NCBI RefSeq assembly: GCF_006543045.1 | Contig: NZ_RBZW01000024.1 | Span: 1-64,000 of the forward strand | From: Salinadaptatus halalkaliphilus | GTDB taxonomy: Archaea > Halobacteriota > Halobacteria > Halobacteriales > Natrialbaceae | Length of the DNA: 64,000 nucleotides | Direction of reading: 5' to 3' | Shown: one piece after another, positions 61,764-64,000 of the stretch | Position numbering within the stretch: the stretch's first letter is position 1 | Layout of the letters: each line of letters starts with the position of its first letter | The notes under the pieces: model-generated | Databases searched by the model: none | Seen by the model: the letters and a program-made list of their open reading frames with translations, nothing else | Told to the model about the DNA's origin: nothing | Made by a program: the position numbers and the translations under genes

Positions 61764-62348
61764 ATGGGTCACCACCAGTTCAAATCGGTCGACGTACTGA
61801 CTGTCGAGGACGCAGCCGCCCGCCTCGAGGTCGATGGCCTCACCCACGTCGCCCGGGCCGCGTTCGATCACGCGGGCGAACTGGTGGCACCCAGAGTCGG
61901 TCGCCGCCCGACCGTCCTCGGTGCGGTTCGACTCGCGAGCCGCCGCAGTCGCTGTCGAACGCTCGAGCGCGAGCGATTTAGCTCGGTGTTCGACGTCGAC
62001 GCCGACCTGGTCGTCGCCGCCCACGCCGACCTCGCGAGTCACCTGACCCCACCCGCTGACGAGGATGATGTCCGGTCGCTCCGCCGGCGGCTGGTCGTCG
62101 TTCACGAGCTGGTCGCGGCTGCCGAACGCGACCGGCTCGACGCCCTCCAACTGCCACAGACGTACCTCGCCGACGACGCGCCGTGGCTGCTCGGTCGCAC
62201 ACAGCGACGGGCCGAAGCTTCGTCGCCTCGTTCAGAGGCGACTCTCGATGTCGCCGCCCTCCAGTCACATACGAGGCGACTCGAGGCAGACCTCGAACTC
62301 GCGCGACTCGGAACGACGCTATACGCGCTGGTCCACGGCGAGGCGTGA
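61764..62348 (+). CDS. Haloarchaeal hypothetical protein
   Basis: A 194-residue protein I do not recognise (a DUF7118-like protein is a weak possibility). It begins MGHHQFKSVDVLTVEDAAAR and is mostly helical with Arg/Leu/Ala-rich heptad-like stretches (DDVRSLRRRLVVVHELVAAAERD; SHTRRLEADLELARLG). No Cys cluster, signal peptide or membrane span is present. The ATG at 61764 is preferred over the one at 61713, whose extension is not acidic and looks like leader DNA. Confidence 0.6.
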   Translation: MGHHQFKSVDVLTVEDAAARLEVDGLTHVARAAFDHAGELVAPRVGRRPTVLGAVRLASRRSRCRTLERERFSSVFDVDADLVVAAHADLASHLTPPADEDDVRSLRRRLVVVHELVAAAERDRLDALQLPQTYLADDAPWLLGRTQRRAEASSPRSEATLDVAALQSHTRRLEADLELARLGTTLYALVHGEA

Positions 62349-62442
62349 GTTCGGCGATTACCGATTTACAGCAGTTCGTAGCGATCGAACCTAGCGTTCA
62401 GCACATTTATCAAATCCGACAGTAGAGTATGGACTGATATCG

Positions 62443-63879
62443 ATGTCCGCCTCGAGTTTCCGCCGGCGAGTGCCACCCGTCGTCGGGTTCGGCCCGATCC
62501 TGGTGGCCAACCTACTCCCACTCGTTGGCGTCGTCTACTACGGCTGGGATCCGGCGACGCTGGTCGCGATCTACGCCCTCGAGTTGCTCCTCTCGTTCCC
62601 GCTCGCAGCGGCGAAGGCGCTGTTCGCACGGCGACGCCCACCCGCCGACCCCGATGACTCCGGCGTCGTCTCCGTCTCGAGCGACCTGACGACGAAACGC
62701 GGCCGCGTGACCGTCGTCTCGTGGCTCCCACCGATCTATCCGCGAAACGTCCCCTTCGTGACCTCGGTCATCGTCGGCGTCGCCTGGGTGTGCCTGTTCG
62801 TCGGCGTCGTTCTCGGCGAAGCCATCTCGCTCGCTGCTGCGATCGCCCAGCCCGCGGTCGTCGCGAGCATCGCGGCGCTGTTCGTCGGCCAACTCCTCGA
62901 GTTTCGCCGGGAGTACCTGCGGGGCGGTGGCTACGAAACCGTCTCGCCGTACACCGTTATCGAGACGCCCGCACGGCAGGCCTTCTTTTTGCTGTTCGTC
63001 CTCATGGTCGTGCCGGGGATCGGCACGGGCGAAGCGACCTTCGTCCTCGCGGCGTTCGTCCTCGTCAAACTCCTCGTCGAGTGGTCGGCGTTTCGCGCCA
63101 GTCGCGGGGCCGGCGGTCGCCTCGCCGCGTGGCTCTCGGGGCCCGACGAGGCAACTGAACTCGACGATCCGCCCCAGGTGCCAGACGACGAGCCCGACGC
63201 TCGCGTTTCGACCGACGGGAAGGCAGCGCTGCTGACCGGGGTCTGTCACGTGCTTACCAGACCAGCGCCATTTTATGCAAGTATTTTCTTTATCGTCTGG
63301 CTCGTGGCCGTCGGGATACTCGGCGGTCCGGAATCGTCACTGGCGTTTACCGTCGGTGCTACCCTCGTCGTCGTCGGCTCGTTCGTCCTCTTGCTCGCGG
63401 GAAAAAGCGCCGAGTTCTACCTGCAATACGGCCCGCTCGAGTATCGCCGCTACGGCGATCGGCTCGTCGCCTACGATACCTGGCTCGATGAACCCCAGTG
63501 GACGGCGTCCGTCGACGTTCTCCGCAACGTTGCGGTCGTTCAGGATCGGCTTCCGGACCGACTGCTCGAAACCCGAACGATCGCCGTGACGACGGGATGG
63601 GACGACGACGATACGCAGCGCCAGCTCGGCCCCGTCGCGGCCCCGGAAACGCTCGTGGCGACGTTCGAGCTCCCGGTCCACTCGACGGACCTCGAGGCGA
63701 TCGATCGACGGGTTGTCGGTATCGTCGTCGCGATCGTTGCCGTGATCGTCCTCGTCGCCGGACTCGCAATTTGGCCGTGGGGTGAACCCGTCGTCGTGTT
63801 CTACGCCGTGTTCTTGCTCCCGTTCGTTGGGATTGTCCTCCTGGGACTCTGGAATCAGGCGTATCCGGATCCAGCGTAG
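62443..63879 (+). CDS. Polytopic membrane protein, DUF6498-like
   Basis: A 478-residue membrane protein. N-terminal spans near residues 17-50 (VVGFGPILVANLLPLVGVVYYG; ALELLLSFPLAAAKALF) match the DUF6498 style. More spans follow at ~105-150, 175-210 and 270-325. Residues ~330-430 are a soluble domain with a bacterial PH-like pattern (YRRYGDRLVAYDTWLDEPQWTASVDVL), and two last spans lie at ~432-475. Function is unknown; related proteins are common, uncharacterised membrane proteins in Halobacteria. A small AT-rich patch (TTTTATGCAAGTATTTTC, ~63271) falls inside a span and is probably codon-driven. Confidence 0.75.
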   Translation: MSASSFRRRVPPVVGFGPILVANLLPLVGVVYYGWDPATLVAIYALELLLSFPLAAAKALFARRRPPADPDDSGVVSVSSDLTTKRGRVTVVSWLPPIYPRNVPFVTSVIVGVAWVCLFVGVVLGEAISLAAAIAQPAVVASIAALFVGQLLEFRREYLRGGGYETVSPYTVIETPARQAFFLLFVLMVVPGIGTGEATFVLAAFVLVKLLVEWSAFRASRGAGGRLAAWLSGPDEATELDDPPQVPDDEPDARVSTDGKAALLTGVCHVLTRPAPFYASIFFIVWLVAVGILGGPESSLAFTVGATLVVVGSFVLLLAGKSAEFYLQYGPLEYRRYGDRLVAYDTWLDEPQWTASVDVLRNVAVVQDRLPDRLLETRTIAVTTGWDDDDTQRQLGPVAAPETLVATFELPVHSTDLEAIDRRVVGIVVAIVAVIVLVAGLAIWPWGEPVVVFYAVFLLPFVGIVLLGLWNQAYPDPA

Positions 63880-63891
63880 CGCGTCAATCGC

Positions 63892-64000
63892 TCAACGCCG
63901 CTCGTCACACGTCTGGACGGCGTCGATGTCGTCGAGTTCCGCGAGTTTGTGTCTGAACGCACGATAGGCGTTCTCGCCGCGGTCGGTGAGGGAAACGACG
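63892..64000 (-). CDS. C-terminal end of a winged-helix regulator (partial)
   Basis: The last 35 codons of a leftward gene that continues beyond the window. VVSLTDRGENAYRAFRHKLAEL is the wing plus C-terminal helix typical of ArsR/MarR/PadR-type winged-helix proteins in haloarchaea, followed by DDIDAVQTCDERR and TGA. Which subfamily it is cannot be decided from this fragment. Confidence 0.6.
   Translation of the reverse strand, partial: VVSLTDRGENAYRAFRHKLAELDDIDAVQTCDERR

Noticed and set aside
1-64000. CRISPR arrays
   Set aside because: No short, regularly spaced direct repeats were found; the repeats seen are either whole-gene duplications or the ~85-bp palindrome.

Overview
The window is haloarchaeal chromosomal DNA. 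The evidence is a very acidic, GC-rich coding style, short TATA-box/leaderless promoters, a TFB gene, a CDC48-type ATPase, an XPB-like helicase, an archaeal 3-dehydroquinate synthase II and many small families known only from Halobacteria. A genus in the Natrinema/Haloterrigena group is my guess. I saw no rRNA, tRNA or CRISPR array.

Left flank (1-11663): a gene-poor stretch, then convergent glmS and glmU-type genes (amino-sugar nucleotide supply), two small regulators, a FemAB-like/alkaline-phosphatase-like/aminotransferase-like group that looks like surface-polymer synthesis, and a HerA/DUF87 ATPase.

Centre (12146-49692): a complete-looking extracellular contractile injection system (eCIS, phage-tail-like). 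A plus-strand block (12146-17279) encodes an eCIS-associated protein, the sheath, a tube, a tiny Cys/His-rich protein, a tail assembly chaperone, a DUF6760 protein and a second tube. A minus-strand pair encodes the Pvc16/DUF4255 terminator and the Pvc15-like AAA+ ATPase. A second plus-strand block (32491-49692) encodes a small protein plus polytopic membrane protein, a 1701-residue disordered protein that is the best tape-measure candidate, then LysM hub, gpD-like hub, gp5/VgrG-like spike, PAAR tip, gp25, two baseplate J-type proteins and a tail-I-type protein with a beta-propeller-like N-terminus.

Between the two structural blocks, 20342-29867 holds the most unusual part: a tandem array of four DUF4157 (HEXXH) protein + partner gene modules plus a fifth, truncated chimeric DUF4157 gene. 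Each DUF4157 gene is tightly coupled to a ~315-345 residue partner of a family I do not recognise. Parts of the array are near-identical over about 2.5 kb, the later copies are N-terminally truncated, and the last one is a recombinant. I read this as a cassette array of eCIS effectors with cognate immunity or loading partners, diversified by recombination. A minus-strand CDC48-like ATPase closes the array.

Right flank (49849-64000): XPB-like helicase, a membrane-bound taxis transducer, TFB, a DUF7344 regulator, two Tat-exported beta-helix proteins, a zinc-ribbon membrane protein, 3-dehydroquinate synthase II, a hypothetical protein, a DUF6498-like membrane protein and the 3' end of a winged-helix regulator. 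An ~85-bp imperfect palindrome occurs twice in intergenic DNA (5121-5207, 33834-33918), with a decayed relative near 9735-9806.
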